From NCBI RefSeq assembly GCF_950023065.1, contig NC_088680.1, forward strand, positions 20,076,559 to 20,140,558: a stretch of 64,000 nt of DNA. Direction: 5' to 3'. Positions 52,401-64,000 of this stretch are shown here, piece after piece. Origin of the DNA: Planococcus citri. Taxonomy: Eukaryota > Arthropoda > Insecta > Hemiptera > Pseudococcidae. A program made the translations under genes and the position numbers. The notes below the pieces were generated by a model, which was not told the origin of the DNA, did not search any database, and was given only the letters and a program-made list of their open reading frames with translations. Position 1 is the first letter of the stretch, and each line of letters opens with the position of its first letter.

Positions 52401-52422
52401 ATACGACTGGTGGATTTTTCAT
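37410..52422 (-). CDS. Gyc76C: Receptor guanylyl cyclase, Gyc76C type, 20 exons, 1426 aa
   Basis: Exons (high to low): 52422-52084, 51941-51738, 48935-48870, 48768-48528, 48400-48254, 48163-47952, 47868-47694, 47315-47143, 47042-46761, 44429-44169, 44087-44016, 43911-43743, 43625-43473, 43383-43188, 43083-42943, 42862-42739, 42650-42552, 41126-40982, 40901-40645, 38234-37410. Phases are consistent throughout. Domains: signal peptide, extracellular ligand-binding (ANF receptor) domain to about 555, TM at about 560-580, kinase-homology domain about 614-890 (HGN replaces HRD, so a pseudokinase; DFG present), dimerisation coil with NQRTLEVYEEKRKTE, cyclase domain about 950-1145. Catalytic residues are intact: metal Asp in FSDIVGF (970) and GDAYMV (1014), guanine-binding Glu in VETIGD (1010) and Cys in RYCLFGD (1082), NTASR (1089-1093). 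It should make cGMP at the plasma membrane. A 274-residue last exon ends in SIV, a class I PDZ ligand, as reported for Gyc76C with the GIPC protein kermit. Paralogues in the family make the symbol likely, not certain. Confidence 0.92.
38390..40520. repeat. 14-15 bp minisatellite GAGACCTCAATTTT in the last intron of the cyclase gene
   Basis: This array fills most of the intron between 40644 and 38235. The basic unit is GAGACCCCAATTTT or GAGACCTCAATTTC with many variants; higher-order copies of about 230 bp are visible (for example the block ATTGGGAGACCTCGATTTTG and its relatives near 38750, 39010, 39188 and 39460). GATC-rich sequence at 38395-38475 borders the array. Open frames within it are artefacts. 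Confidence 0.85.
41160..42540. other. Intron 17 of the cyclase gene, no further feature
   Basis: A T-rich intron between exons 42650-42552 and 41126-40982. Short motifs such as TTTCAAATTTT and GATTTTT recur without clear period. No coding sequence or element was recognised. Confidence 0.5.
45050..45595. repeat. Second copy of the ecdysone-response-like minisatellite, in a cyclase intron
   Basis: Blocks of the type GACCTTGAGAAGCCAGA and GGGTCAATGACCT (at 45124-45136 and 45481-45493, with a one-mismatch form near 45094) match the array at 33.2-34.8 kb. The copies are fewer and split by about 300 bp of other sequence. Confidence 0.75.
45596..46085. repeat. GATCTGATCAGATC-type repeat in a cyclase intron
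   Basis: About 0.5 kb is dominated by overlapping GATC-centred units such as GATCTGATCAGATC and GATCGGATCAGATC. Many are self-complementary. It directly follows the palindrome minisatellite, as in the 34-35 kb region. Confidence 0.75.
49080..51600. repeat. TTTTGGCAAAAAA minisatellite in intron 2 of the cyclase gene
   Basis: About 2.5 kb of short units combining GACATTTTTTGGCAAAAA, CTGACTTTTGGATAAATTTT, GAAAAAAGTAAGATTTTT and TCAGCTATT. A higher-order unit of about 300-400 bp is visible: the pair GTTAATTTTTGTCAAAAAGC and TTATGACCATTTTAGCAAAC recurs near 50150-50300, 50555-50665 and 50930-51065. There is no coding sequence. Confidence 0.8.
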
Positions 52423-54250
52423 TGTAGTTCCTCACCTGGTCAAACAGAGAATTCAATAGGTACGTAGGTATTATTATCAAGTAGTGTTGTTATCGTAATT
52501 GAAAATACATAAAAATACGATATAAAGTATAATAAATCGACCACCACGCCGCTCCCTCGCAGCACTCGTCGCGTCGTCGGCCATACGGGCGGAAAATTTA
52601 CAGGTTATTTTTAGCCATCGACGTGTAAGTCTTCTTTAATGACGTTTTAAAAATAAATTAAAATCGCCCGAAACGAGTTTCTCTGTCGTATTTTTTACCC
52701 TGCCTCTGCTTCCCTGTCCTTATAAGAGACCGTATCTTTTTTCGGTAGTCATCGAGTTAATTGATATACGTATGCAAATATTCTTCCTTCGATGGTCTCT
52801 AAAGCACCTCACACACACTCATACTCACATACACATAGGCAAGCGCAATAAGGTATGTATATTAATTGAGACAGAACCGTTACATAACATAGCCATCGGC
52901 CTGGTGCGTGCCATGTCATGCCATGGTCGTCTCTTTGGACTTATGAAAAATGGCACTATTCGTCGTTAAATAACGTGTCATCGACGATACCTGCTCGAAT
53001 TGTTGTCGTACTTCTATTCTATGCTGCGAACATTTTAAATATAGCTTACTGTACCTATACTGGTCTAAGTACCTGGCAGACGAATGGCGATGCGGCGACG
53101 ACGCCTCAGTCCAAAAATTATGCAAATGTAATTCAATTTTTAAATTAGACTCTAGACGTGAAAAAAAATTCCCAATTTTTACAATGAAACGTACGTTAGC
53201 TCTGGACGTATATAAATGAATTCGAATACGAAGGCAAACCAACTACAAACATCGATCTAACTAGATACTTCGTATAAATGGATATTAATTGCTTAACGAA
53301 CACGTGAGCTTTTGATAACAAGCACTCTCCGGGACACAGGGGTGAATTTTTTCACACGATAGAGCAGTCGAAAGGGAGCGACGAAGTATTCGCGTGTCGT
53401 GGAAATTAATTCATTTTACCTACGTATATATTTTTCAATGTCTTCGAAATGAGTTCGCCATTTCACTACTCTACCTGCCTACTCGTCTTTCATATATTTT
53501 CTCAAATAAACTTATAGCACAAGTGTAGGTATAATGAGCTTTATTAATTGTACCCTGGCTCGATTTCATAGTCTTAACTTTATAAATACAAAAAGAGGAC
53601 GCGATGAAAGCTTCGCTCGAATACGAAGTCGGTACACGTGAGAACAAATTACGTATAGTACTTCGACGCCTTTTTTGCAATGTGCTGTATAAAATACACT
53701 TCAAACGATTTTGTCAAACGAGCATCTTATTTAGGCGAAAATATTTCTCCAAATGATAAGTAGGTACAACGTTTTAGTAAGGAAAGCATTTCTGAAAGAA
53801 AATAAAAAACATCAAATGATCGATGTTATAATTCGTTAAAATACTACGTTGAACGTAGCGTACATATTTATTTATTTTTTTCACGAGTAGTGCATGTTTT
53901 TTACGACGTTTGCAACAAACAGCTTTTTTAAACTCATTCCTTTTACCTAGGTGCGCTCTATTTATGTACAAATTGAAATTGAATCGGTGAGAACTGAAAA
54001 GAATCCCTTGAATAAATTAGTTATCTGTGTTTCCTGAAAATTGCCAGAGTGTATGACTGGATCCCTCTTGAGTTCTCATCGATTCAATTGTAAAACACCG
54101 TCGTAATGTGGGAAAACTTGAAAAAAGAACGAAATTGCGCAACTTGAGCTGGAGTCTCCAAACAAGTTGATTTTACATACTTTCGCATTCGTACAGATAT
54201 AAATAATTCAGACAGGATGAATTGAATTCTTATCCTCAATAATTAGAATG
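52423..54250. other. 5' flank or 5' intron of the cyclase gene
   Basis: There is no coding sequence upstream of the ATG at 52422. A possible acceptor (GACCAG, just 13 bases before the ATG on the minus strand) would make this an intron leading to a distant 5' UTR exon. A GC-richer stretch at about 52540-52600 on the plus strand could instead hold a promoter. A 114-bp inverted repeat lies at 53977-54090. Confidence 0.35.
53977..54090. repeat. Short inverted repeat, arms of about 30 bp
   Basis: The left end ATTGAATCGGTGAGAACT and the right end AGTTCTCATCGATTCAAT are reverse complements apart from one or two bases, and the match continues inward to a GATCCC-like block. The body is about 50 bp. 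It is probably a small MITE. Confidence 0.55.
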
Positions 54251-54429
54251 TTCATCTTATCATACGCTCCATAATCGTTCGACAACAGACATAACAGTTG
54301 AGCTGTCAGAAAAACGATTCAGTCGTTCGCAAGAGAGATATATTGAAGGGCCTTTCAAAATCATTCCAAAAAAGAAGAAGGGGATATAAAAAGAAAATTC
54401 TAATTTATTGAAAATCAATGAACAAAAAA

Positions 54430-56860
54430 AATGAACCGACTCTCGTTCGCGAACGACTCGAAAAAATTGAACGTTGTTCAAGCATAGAAAATGGTAAATG
54501 GTATCACAATTTCAACAAGAAAAACACGTCGGATTTATTTTCGTAAATGAAAAATTCAATCAACACTGATTCGATAATTATTCGTCAATTTTGAAATTAT
54601 ACTCAAAGAATCGATTCTTGAAGAATGATTCTTTATAAGAACTGATCAAATCGGTTAGTTGGCGAGTGAGTCGAATTGATCCTTTGCGATGGATTCATCA
54701 ATAATAATTCATCGGGGGCGAAGAAAGACTCGTTAAAACTGAATAATTATTCATATTATGAAAATGATTCGTTCGCGAAAGACTCGTTCAAAAATGATTC
54801 GAGTTTTCAATTACTCGATCGCAGAAAGTAACTTGTTGAACAGGTAATTTAAAAGTTGGGATATTTTTTTTAAAAGTTTCTCTACAGGAAAAGTTGAATT
54901 TTGCACAAAAATCGATTCAATTTTGGACGGTCGCGAACGAACTTCATGAAAAGTGAATTCATTGATAATTATTTTTTTGGATTCGTTCAAATCGAAAATT
55001 ATTCATTGCAGAGGGCATTTCATTTCTGATGCAATATCACACAGAAAATAATTCAACAAATCACGTTCGTTCGCGAACGATTTGCTTGAAAACGAATAGA
55101 ACAACTCAAGATTGATCCATTCATATTCGACAAAGATTCGATAAACCACGTGAATGAACCACTGGCAATTATTGATCCACCAAATATTTGGCAAATAAGA
55201 AGGTCGTTCGCGAACGATTCGCTCGAAATCATTCGTTTATTTTATTCACGTACATACAATTTTTTGGATAGCTCTTAGAAGAATATTGTGCGAAATGAAT
55301 CTTACCTTTCATAAGAAATTCAGTCCCATTTTTACAGAAAAAAAAATCGTTCGCGAGTGATTCACTTAGAATTAGTCAAGTCACTTGACGATCAATAACT
55401 CAACGAATGAATAAATCGTTCGTGAGAATGACTGATCGAATGATTTACAAATGAGGACGTTCATCCGCTGTAACTGAACGATTTTTTTCTTTTTCCCAAC
55501 CGGTCTTTCAACAAAAACACGTTCAAAATGAGTCTTTTCGTAAATTTACTGAACTGTTCACAGGAAAGGACAGTCGTTTCTTATCTACGAACGAAGAACC
55601 CTTTCATTTTTTGGTACACGAATTTAAAAAACGTCGTTCGTGATCGTGATGATTCAGAAAGGATCACAATCGTTCATGTTAATTCGATCAGTCTCGACCA
55701 ACCAGTGAGGTCATAATAATGTATAAGATGATTCAAATAAGTCACTATCAAAAAAAAAAAAAAAAAAACGTTCGAAATGAATTACTGATTCACTGAAATG
55801 ATCTCAAGTGAATAAAACACGCATTCGTTTACGGACTCGTCATTAAGGACAACATCGTTCATCTTCATATTATGCGTATATGTGAAATATGAATACATAG
55901 ATGTTCGTAAACGATTCACCGAAAAAAATTCGTTCGCGAACAATTCGTTCAAAAAATGTCGTTCGCGAACGATTCATCCGAAAAAATTGTTTGGGAACAA
56001 TTTGTTCAAGAAATGTCGCTCACGAACGATTCGTTCAGAAGTAAAATTGTTCGCGAACGATTCATTCAAAAAATTTAGTTTATGAACAATTTTTTCAAAA
56101 AATGTCGTTCGCGAACGATTCATCCAAAAAAACTGTTTGGAACAATTCGTTCAAAAAATTCCGTTCACGAACGATTCATCCAAAAAATTTAGTTTGCGAA
56201 CAATTTCGTTCAAAAAATGTTCACGAACGATTTGTTCAAAAGTAAAATTGTTTGCGAACGATTCATTCAAGAAATGTAGTTTGTGAACAACTCGTACGGA
56301 AAATGTCGTTCGCGAACGATTCATCCAAAAAAATTATTGGAACAATTAGTTCAAAAAATGTCGCTCACGAACGATTCATCCAAAAAATTTAGTTTGTGAA
56401 CAATTCGTTCAAAAAATTTAGTTTGTGAACAAAACAATTCGTTCGAAAAATGTCGTTCGCGAACGATTCATCCAAAAGATTGATTGGAACAATTTGTTCA
56501 AAACATGTCGTTCACGAACGATTCGTTCAAAAGTAAAGTCGTTCGCGAACGATTCATCCAAGAAATATAGTTTGTGAACAATTCGTTCAAAAAATGTCGT
56601 TCGCGAACGATTCATACAAAAAAATTGATTGAGAACAATTCGTTCAAAAAATGTCGTTCATGAACGATTCGTTCAAAAGTAAAATCGTTCGCGAATAATT
56701 CATCCAAAAAATGTCATTCGTGAACAATTTTTTCGAAAAATAACGTTCGCGAATGATTCATTCGAAAAATAGTACATATGTCCTTTTATGGTCCTTTTCC
56801 TCTTATACGAACGATTCATCGAGAAAATGTCGTTCGCGAACGATTCATTAAAAATCATAT
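54430..56860. repeat. Satellite built on the palindrome GTTCGCGAAC
   Basis: From about 55920 to 56850 the DNA is a near-continuous array of 28-32 bp units of the type GTCGTTCGCGAACGATTCATC, A-rich spacer, then a degenerate GTTCACGAACGATTCGTTC unit. The core GTTCGCGAAC is exact at least nine times there. Isolated copies, often as the 14-bp palindrome TCGTTCGCGAACGA, are spread through 54440-55700, for example near 54444, 55063 and 55206. Open frames reading through the array are artefacts. Confidence 0.85.
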
Positions 56861-59800
56861 GAATAAGAATATCGTTTGAGGTGAATAATTGAATGATTCA
56901 TCGTCGCATAAGTAAATAAAACATCAATGTAAACAATTTGTTCAAGAAGAAATACCTGATTCCACTCTGAATTCGCCAACGATTCAAAATCCTCAACTCA
57001 ATGGAAAAAATTGCTTTCCCTAACCGTTGAAAATGTCGATTCAATTCATTTGCTCAATTATCCCATTCACCCTTCCTTCCTGCAACCACCTTCTTGTCCT
57101 AGCATCCTCTCATTTTCCTCTCTCTTAACACCAGTCTCTTTTTACCCTTTAACCTTGACCCTCCCCCTCAATTCAGCTCGCTTCATTCACCAAAACCCGA
57201 GTTAGAATCTTCATTGAGTCCCCTCTGGTTTAACCCGCCTTCATCAGAGTTCTCGGCCGGCTCGTCATCACAGAATGAGAAAATTCCCCCTCTCCACCGC
57301 ACTCGCTGCGGAGAAAACAATCGAATTTATAAATAGCAATTGTAAATATAACGCATTATCGACGAAGGTTGGAATATTTGCTGGTTTTATGATCAAATAA
57401 ATGTACGCGATGCGCGCGCGTCCCGCGTAGTCGTCGTTATCAATTCTTATGATGAGATAAATGTCTCCTCGTTAAGTTTTCAAAGCGCGAGTTTCACCAC
57501 GATGATGTATGATGTACGAGTATATACCGCTGGTAATTTACTACACACAGAGTACACAGTACACACGATCAAAATCTATGTGTATGTAGATATTTATAAG
57601 GTGTATTTTTAGACACCAGTTCGAAATTGAAATGTAGTATTCTTCTCGCGTAATAATGCAATACAAATTACAAACACGTTGTTCCTGTATATGTATAGTA
57701 GACCGACCAATGAAGCAGGATTGGCGACGTGAGGGAATCGACATATCGTAAGGAGGAAGTCCACGTAGTACAATCGATCATTTAATAGTATGACTTACTA
57801 AATCGAGTGACGTAATACTCTCTTCGACCCTATACGTAGGTTCATTTGTTATTCTCATTACCTTATACTCGTGCAATCTGAATCGCTAATACAGATGACT
57901 TCAGCTCGTTAGAATCGAAGAAATGTGTTTCAATCGAAATTGGGCGATCAGTGATCAAATTCAGTCCAATTCGCGACTAATTTTCAAACCAAAATAGGTG
58001 GGCTGAAAAATGAAATGAAATTGGGCGAAATTTCAGCTGTCATCATTTGAGATCAAATCTTCAAAAATTTCCAGCAGCCTTCAACAATTTTCCTGTTTTG
58101 AGAGAAATTCAAAAATTATGGAGAAAAATCCAAATCTGACAGAAAACTCCAATTTCACCAGAAAGAGGCTGAAACTGGTCCTGGCAGGTTAAATCACCAG
58201 TATTGAAAAACGTCTCTTATCATGAAACGAGCATTTACTCCTTGAATTTTCAAGATGAGCAACACGTTCGACATAGGTGTTTTTTCCACTATACCTATTT
58301 ACATCCAAACTTTCAATTTGGCCACTCTTTCTCTCTCTAGCACACTCCATACACCCCAGGCAGCTCCACCTCCCCCGATACAGTGATTCAAACAACAGCA
58401 CAAACACTCTTATCAATTTAGCCATATAGACATACTGGCACACTATTACGTTATTTTGCTCGCACGAGTAGGTACACAAAATTACTAAAATTGATTATCA
58501 AAATCTCTCACGTAAGTACCCAGGTATAGGTTACACCGCCACCTCCCTGACCTTAACCGAGAAACACGCTCGTAATTTTCGACCAACGTGTTTTTTTAAT
58601 AGCGTAATAAAATTATAATTAGTTGTCGAACGCGGCTATACATTAATAACGAGTGTTTTAAAAACAGTTATAAAAAAATTATATAACTCGTCGATGGTGG
58701 CGCTGACGACGTCGGAGACGATCGCGGGGATACCATCGAGCTACGAGCACATACGATCTCCGGCGTGAAAAAAGTTTCGTCTACATTTTAACGACATTAT
58801 CTTGGAAAAATATCCGCATTGACAACATTATCAATCATTATTATCAGCAATAAAACTTCTATCTAGTATGATGATACTCTCGTATTTCGCACAACCGATT
58901 GAATCACCGGAGTAGTGAGAAAGATCGGACGGTAAAACACACAGATCAACATCAGTCGAGATGATCGCAGGAGACGGAAGGGGGAGGGGAGGGGGGATTT
59001 TGCGAACAATTTTACAAGTTGTAGTACCGCTTTGGAGAAGTACTACGAGTAACTTGGCGTTAGATAAACTATAATATTTTAAAAGCCGTCGTAAAACGAG
59101 TTATTTTTAGCCTCTCACTATCGAGAGGTACATCGAACCTCCGAGCTCGTGATCGCGGACGCTGTGTCTCTGCCCATGTCTACCTACTTCTCCGTGCTTC
59201 GCGAATCCGAGTCGAACAGACGAGAGAATCTCGCGACACTTCGCTCTTCTTTCGCGAGATCGCACAATTTGGGAACCACTGATCTGAAAACAAGTGTACT
59301 CGTGAGTCGCGAAGTCGTCGCGTCGCGACGGCTGAAAATACCTTCTATATGTACTCGTATTATGGTACCCACTTGAGAATTATTGTAGTCAAAGTAGGTA
59401 CATAAGTACTATATTAGAAGCACCTATCCAATCCACCTAACCAGCACGAACAGACGAGGATAACTAAATTATTAATTTGTCTTTTTTCAACGCCTTATTA
59501 CGAGCACGTGTTAATTGATTGACGTAGTTTTCCACGATCGTTCTACTCGTCCGTGTTGTTTCAACGAAATTCAATGTCCTCAGGTCAACCCAGGGTGTCC
59601 CAAAGCTCGCCAGAGGTCTTATACGAGCCCTTACTCAATCTCAAGTGGAAAAAGACTACTGTATGCTCCAAATTTCGGACTACAATTTTTAAATGAATTT
59701 TCCAGTGAAACAAGGAGAGGAGGAAGGTGGTGGGGTGTCGAAAAAAATTGAATAAGAATTAGTAATTAGCACCCTTGAAAGTATATTATAACCGACGACC

Positions 59801-60040
59801 TGCAATGATTTTTCGATTCTTGCGGAAACTTCACGATTCCGCAGTAAAAATTCTAAAAAATTACAAGACTTATCGATTTACCAGAAACTGGATGATTACG
59901 TATCTCATTTTCACGGAAGAACTTCAACCGTCAAGGGAGGAGGAGGAAATTCACCACTCAATTTTTGATTTTACCTCATTATGTTTCAAATTTTTTTACA
60001 AAGGAGAGAAGTGGAATTTATACAAATAATAATTTTTCCA
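56861..60040. other. Non-repetitive non-coding sequence
   Basis: The sequence is less A+T-rich than the rest. The open frame at 59149-59376 lies in a relatively C+G-rich part (58500-59350) but shows no domain and is open on both strands. This part could hold a promoter or 5' UTR exon of the cyclase gene; no splice signal settles it. A purine-rich G run lies at 58977-59000. Confidence 0.35.
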
Positions 60041-60049
60041 TTTTCAACG

Positions 60050-60870
60050 AGAAAATCAAAAATAATATTGTTAATTTTATGAAAAAAACTGGCAGAGCCC
60101 CTACTATTTTTTTTACAAAAAAAAGTGACTTTAGTAACTAAAAAAGCTTGAAAAAATAACCAAAATTATTGAGAAAACCCTTTTAATGTACCTCTACCTA
60201 TATATATATAGATAACAATGTGAAACTCTTTGAAATTTTTTGCAAAAATATTACAATTTTTAGCTAAAAACTGAAATTTTTGTCAATTTTCGAAAAAGCG
60301 AAAATTGTTAACAACTTTAGCAAAAAAACATACTTTTTTGAAATTAATAGCAAAAAATGGCAATTTTTGGCAAAAAAACGAGACTTTTAGGTAATTTTTG
60401 GAAAAAAAAGTGAGATTTTCTTCAAATAGCAAGACACCAAGACTTTAGCAAAAAGCAGTACTAGATGTTTTGTAACTCTGTCATCACAATAATTTTTTAT
60501 AGAAAACGCGAACTTTTTTGCAACTTTTTGTTTCGATAAAAAATCGAAACTTTTAGGTACTAAATTTTTGGAAAAAAGTGAAATTTTCTAGATATTTTGC
60601 TTAAAAAAGGAGAATTTTTGCCAGTTTTTGGCAAAAATCTGGACATTTTGGCAATTATTGGTAAAAAAATGATACTTTTGGCTGCGTTTTCCGGCAAAAA
60701 AACGATACCTACTTTCGCATGATTTATGGAAGAAAAGCTGAGACTTTTTGAAATTTCCTCCAAAGAAATGACAATTTTTTCCAGTAAACGAGAACAAAAT
60801 ACAGGACATTTTGGCAATTATTGGCAAAAAATGGAAGTAAAATTTTCTCGTCAAAGAAAGTTTTGAATCA
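60050..60870. repeat. Third block of TTTTGGCAAAAAA-type minisatellite
   Basis: Recurring TTTTTGGCAAAAAA, GAGACTTTTAGGTAATTTTTGG and ACATTTTGGCAATTATTGG blocks match the style of the arrays at 3.8-4.7 kb and 49.1-51.6 kb. No gene. Confidence 0.65.
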
Positions 60871-63800
60871 TAGATAAGTTTTTTGTTCAAATCAACTCAA
60901 CGTTCAGAATTCCAAAATTGAAAATAGGTCTGAAAAAATATCAGAAAGTCTTTTTAAAAATTTGATAGATAAATTTTGGTAATTTATTGATTTTTTCCTC
61001 AATCTGTCATATTGTCAGAAAATCAACAAAACGTTTGCAAGAAACGAAAATGGTAACTTGGGTAAGGAAAGTACAATACAAGAAAAAGAGTTTGAACCCT
61101 AAAATTGACAAAACCAGGGTTTTTTCTGCAATTTCAACAAAACAGAAGGACTTTCATTTTTCATATTCTGACAACAGAATAAGACTTCAGTAGTTTTGTC
61201 ACAAAAAAAAAAACAACGGAATTTTCAACATGAAATTTTATTAATGTTTCAATTTAAAAGGACGAAGGAGAGTCGTGTTGAAATTCTTTCAAATTTATCA
61301 AATATTTTTATTATGTTGAGATTTTTCAATTTTAAAAGAGAATAAGTACAAAGAAATCATGTAAAAAAAATTCAGAATTCTGAAAGAAGAGAATGAGAGA
61401 AAAGTTAAAATTTGTTTTGTTTTGTTTTTTTTTTTTAAGAAAATGAAATAAATTCAGAATCTTACAAGAAAATAAAATTGATGGAAAATTTCAAGGTATG
61501 TACGATTCAAAAAATGAAAAAAAGACAACACTTTTTGACAACTTGAGATGCAGGGTGCTTAACAAAATTTCAAAATGACAAAGCAAAACTCTATAGAAGA
61601 ACTTTTACCAAAACATTTTCCGAATACTTGACTTTTTTCTGGGGTTTTAAGAGGGGAAGGGGGAGGTAGTCAAAATTTTTAATGTGAATTTTTCGAATTT
61701 TTGAGCATTGGGAGATTTTTTTGGAGAAGGGGTGTCAGAAACACCTTCACAATTTCAATTTTTCATTGGCAGGGCATTTTTCAAATTTTTAATGACTGAA
61801 GAGGATCAGAAATTTACTCGTTAATTTTTCGCATTTCCAACGTCTACGTACATCTCAAAAAAATTGAGAGGGCAGGGGGTGTAAATCACGCTTTAACCAG
61901 TTCAATTTTTGGTTTTTAAAATTTTCAATCGTTTTTGAGCGTTTTTAATGACATTTTTTTCAACCCATTAACATTTTTGGAAAAAAGTAAGACAAAATCA
62001 GGTCTTGAAAGATTAGCAGGACTGTTGACTCTTCGATATGAATTTTTGAGACCGTACCCATTCCAATTTTTACTAGACCGAACCAAACAAAAATCGTTGA
62101 TCGAAAACTGATTGAATTTCAAGGATTCTTCGCATAAAAAAAAGAAAAAAAAAGAATAGGGGTTCTCATTTGTAAACATTTTCTACATAAGACCCAATTT
62201 TGTCAAACTGTGAACTAAAGGTAAGATCAAAGGGCATTCCTGAAATATAGTCTCCCATTCAGTAAATTCAAATGCTCCATCCACATTTCAAAGAAAAATA
62301 TCTCAAACTTGATTCCCTTCCATTTAATTCTTCCAACTATACGTTGATATAAATAAATTACGCAGCTTTATGCATACTCGTTCAATTTAGTTATCTTTTT
62401 TTTTCTTTTTAATTCCACGACAGTCGATAGCTCGCCATATGCACCTGTGTCCTGTAAAACACGAGGAGGTAGGTTCGCGTGTTTGCGACTGGTTACAATA
62501 TAACGCAATGGCATCCGCTAATTATTGCATTGTCAGCTCTCTTATCATCACAATGCGATGTGATAATCGGCCATCGAACCGAGATACCTACTCCCTCGGG
62601 TGTCGTATGTTCTCCTATCGTATACTCGTACTACGCTATAGCCTACGTGAATGTATTGCGACAGAATTTTAAATAATTCTGAAGAACCATAACTATACTT
62701 TGAGACGAGAGAGGGAGCAGGGTTCGAAAAGTTGTTCGAATATTATCGATATTTATTGCAAGCGGTTATTACGTAAGGGTGGTAAAAGCTGTCATAAGTG
62801 TAATAAATTATTTGAAGATCTGTATTGCTAAGGAGGAGTGGGTAGAGGTATTTTTGATCGAAGAAAGAATTTATTCATGTATCGTCACTTCGTCAGTTAT
62901 TTTCCATTACACAGGGTGGTCCAATACAAAGAAAAGTCACAAAAAATCAATCAATATTGACTTTTCAATTTTTGCTCAAAATGGCTCAAAAAAAGACTAG
63001 TAGTCAAAAATGATCAAGAGGGATATTTTAATCCCAATAATTTTTTTTTCATTTTTATCGTTGAAATTTTTTCAGCTTTTACTTCGATCTTCCAACACAA
63101 AGTACCTTTGATGCCAAAATAAAAATAATCAACTCGTAAAATTTCACTCAAATTTGCCTAAAAAAAAAGTCAAAATTTGAAATATCAGTCCCCCCCCCCT
63201 TCATTAGAACAAACATCCCTCAAATTGAGCTCGACCCTGTTCAACTTGGATCTTCATTATTATTCATCACCTTTGTGATCTCGTACAAAACTCTTCACAC
63301 GATTTGAAAAAAATTCAAAAAATATCTACCTCGAAGCTCTCGTCCAGGAGGTCAGTGATACGAGTATCGCGAAAAACACTCACAACACAACTCTGCGATC
63401 TGCGAACATCTCATCGATATAAATAGCACACAGTAACTATTTCTGAATAAATGGTAAAATAATCACGATAATGCACCGATTATTACCACGAGGTACAAGG
63501 GCGATAACGATTTAATATACGTAACATATCGTATATTGAGCTGTACAATTATACACGCATACCTCACTTACACATGTCCGAGTGCGAATCGAGTCATCGT
63601 ACTAAGTAGATTTTCTCAATTTTAAACGCGAAATATTTTCCAATCCGAGTTGATATCGTTTTTTTTTTTACCTCAATTTTATCCCATTACGTCACTTCTA
63701 CGTACGTATAAAGAACAGACGTTGATGTATCCAGTGATTGGAAACATCGTCGAGAGCAACCCGCCACGTGACAGCCAACACACGTGTAAATCTTATGAAA

Positions 63801-64000
63801 AAAACGTGTCGTTTTCTTATACCCTTCCCCTTACCCTTTTTCATGATCTTAGGACAGCTTAATAAAGCTTTAAAAGTGACGTTGATGTAAAATGGAGATT
63901 CACCAAAATATACCCGGAAGCTTTCGTACACTCAAAGCACCCCAGGGGATTACAATTTTTAGAGGAAGAACAACGTATTTTTTTTTTTTTGTTTCAGCCC
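60871..64000. other. Non-coding end of the window; candidate 5' exon near 63.4 kb
   Basis: No coding sequence is recognised. On the minus strand a GC-richer segment, about 63420-63329, ends at a possible donor GTAGATAT and looks like a 5' UTR exon, conceivably of the cyclase gene about 11 kb away. On the plus strand a TATAAATA lies at about 63420. The window ends with a polypyrimidine tract and AG at 63996-63997, a possible plus-strand acceptor of a gene outside the window. All of these are weak. Confidence 0.25.

Noticed and set aside
55882..56615. Open frames rich in NSFKKCRSRTI and RSRTTFFERIV on both strands
   Set aside because: They are translations of the GTTCGCGAAC satellite.
59255..59285. 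TTTGGGAACCACTGATCTGAAA, resembling a motif seen at the ends of some short repeats
   Set aside because: No partner end or full-length element could be recognised around it.
59149..59376. 75-codon open frame in a GC-richer segment
   Set aside because: It is open on both strands, has no recognisable domain and no splice partners; more likely promoter or UTR sequence.
62439..62676. Two overlapping plus-strand open frames
   Set aside because: Short, no domain, no splice context, and composition like the surrounding non-coding DNA.

Overview
The window looks like nuclear DNA of an insect, probably a hemipteran and perhaps a scale insect or mealybug; that last step is inference from gene content and feel, not from a marker. 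The evidence is spliced genes with GT-AG introns, arthropod-type families (an ecdysteroid-kinase-like gene, a Gyc76C-type receptor guanylyl cyclase), a very A+T-rich background and a large load of minisatellites and fold-back elements. No transposase, rRNA, tRNA, CRISPR or bacterial gene was seen.

Layout. (1) 1-17.1 kb, plus strand: the 3' part of a membrane adhesion protein with two DB modules, three FN3 and two Ig domains, one TM segment and a short tail (14 exons, stop at 15434). Its introns hold tandem repeats. (2) 17.2-21.6 kb: no gene; a tandem array of about 330-350 bp units carrying two palindromic 142-bp elements and a 395-bp fold-back element, then a 125-bp tandem repeat. (3) 21.65-24.94 kb, minus strand: a two-exon 1068-residue protein of unknown function with an acidic N-terminus and eight 46-residue repeats. 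(4) 25.2-25.8 kb: a large inverted repeat. (5) 26.58-31.03 kb, plus strand: a nine-exon prostaglandin reductase 1-like gene, intact except for a 2-bp insertion in its nucleotide-binding motif; one intron contains a 737-bp fold-back element and another a minisatellite. (6) 31.2-32.46 kb, minus strand: an ecdysteroid-kinase-like (EcKL/CHK) gene, convergent with the reductase. (7) 33.2-34.8 kb, directly upstream of that kinase gene: a minisatellite whose core is a palindrome equal to the ideal ecdysone response element, AGGTCA-N-TGACCT, matched at about 13 places. (8) 35.5 kb: an isolated miRNA-precursor-like hairpin. (9) 37.4-52.4 kb, minus strand: a complete 20-exon receptor guanylyl cyclase (1426 aa, Gyc76C type) with an intact cyclase site and a C-terminal PDZ-binding motif. 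(10) 52.4-64 kb: no convincing coding sequence; probably the cyclase 5' region, with a satellite built on the palindrome GTTCGCGAAC.

The genes do not form a pathway. The most interesting regional signal is the block of perfect EcR/USP-type palindromes upstream of an ecdysteroid-kinase-like gene, with the same repeat recurring in a guanylyl cyclase intron. Other strong leads are the 46-residue repeat protein, the two long inverted repeats that could give hairpin RNA, the miRNA-like hairpin, and the single 2-bp lesion in an otherwise clean reductase gene.
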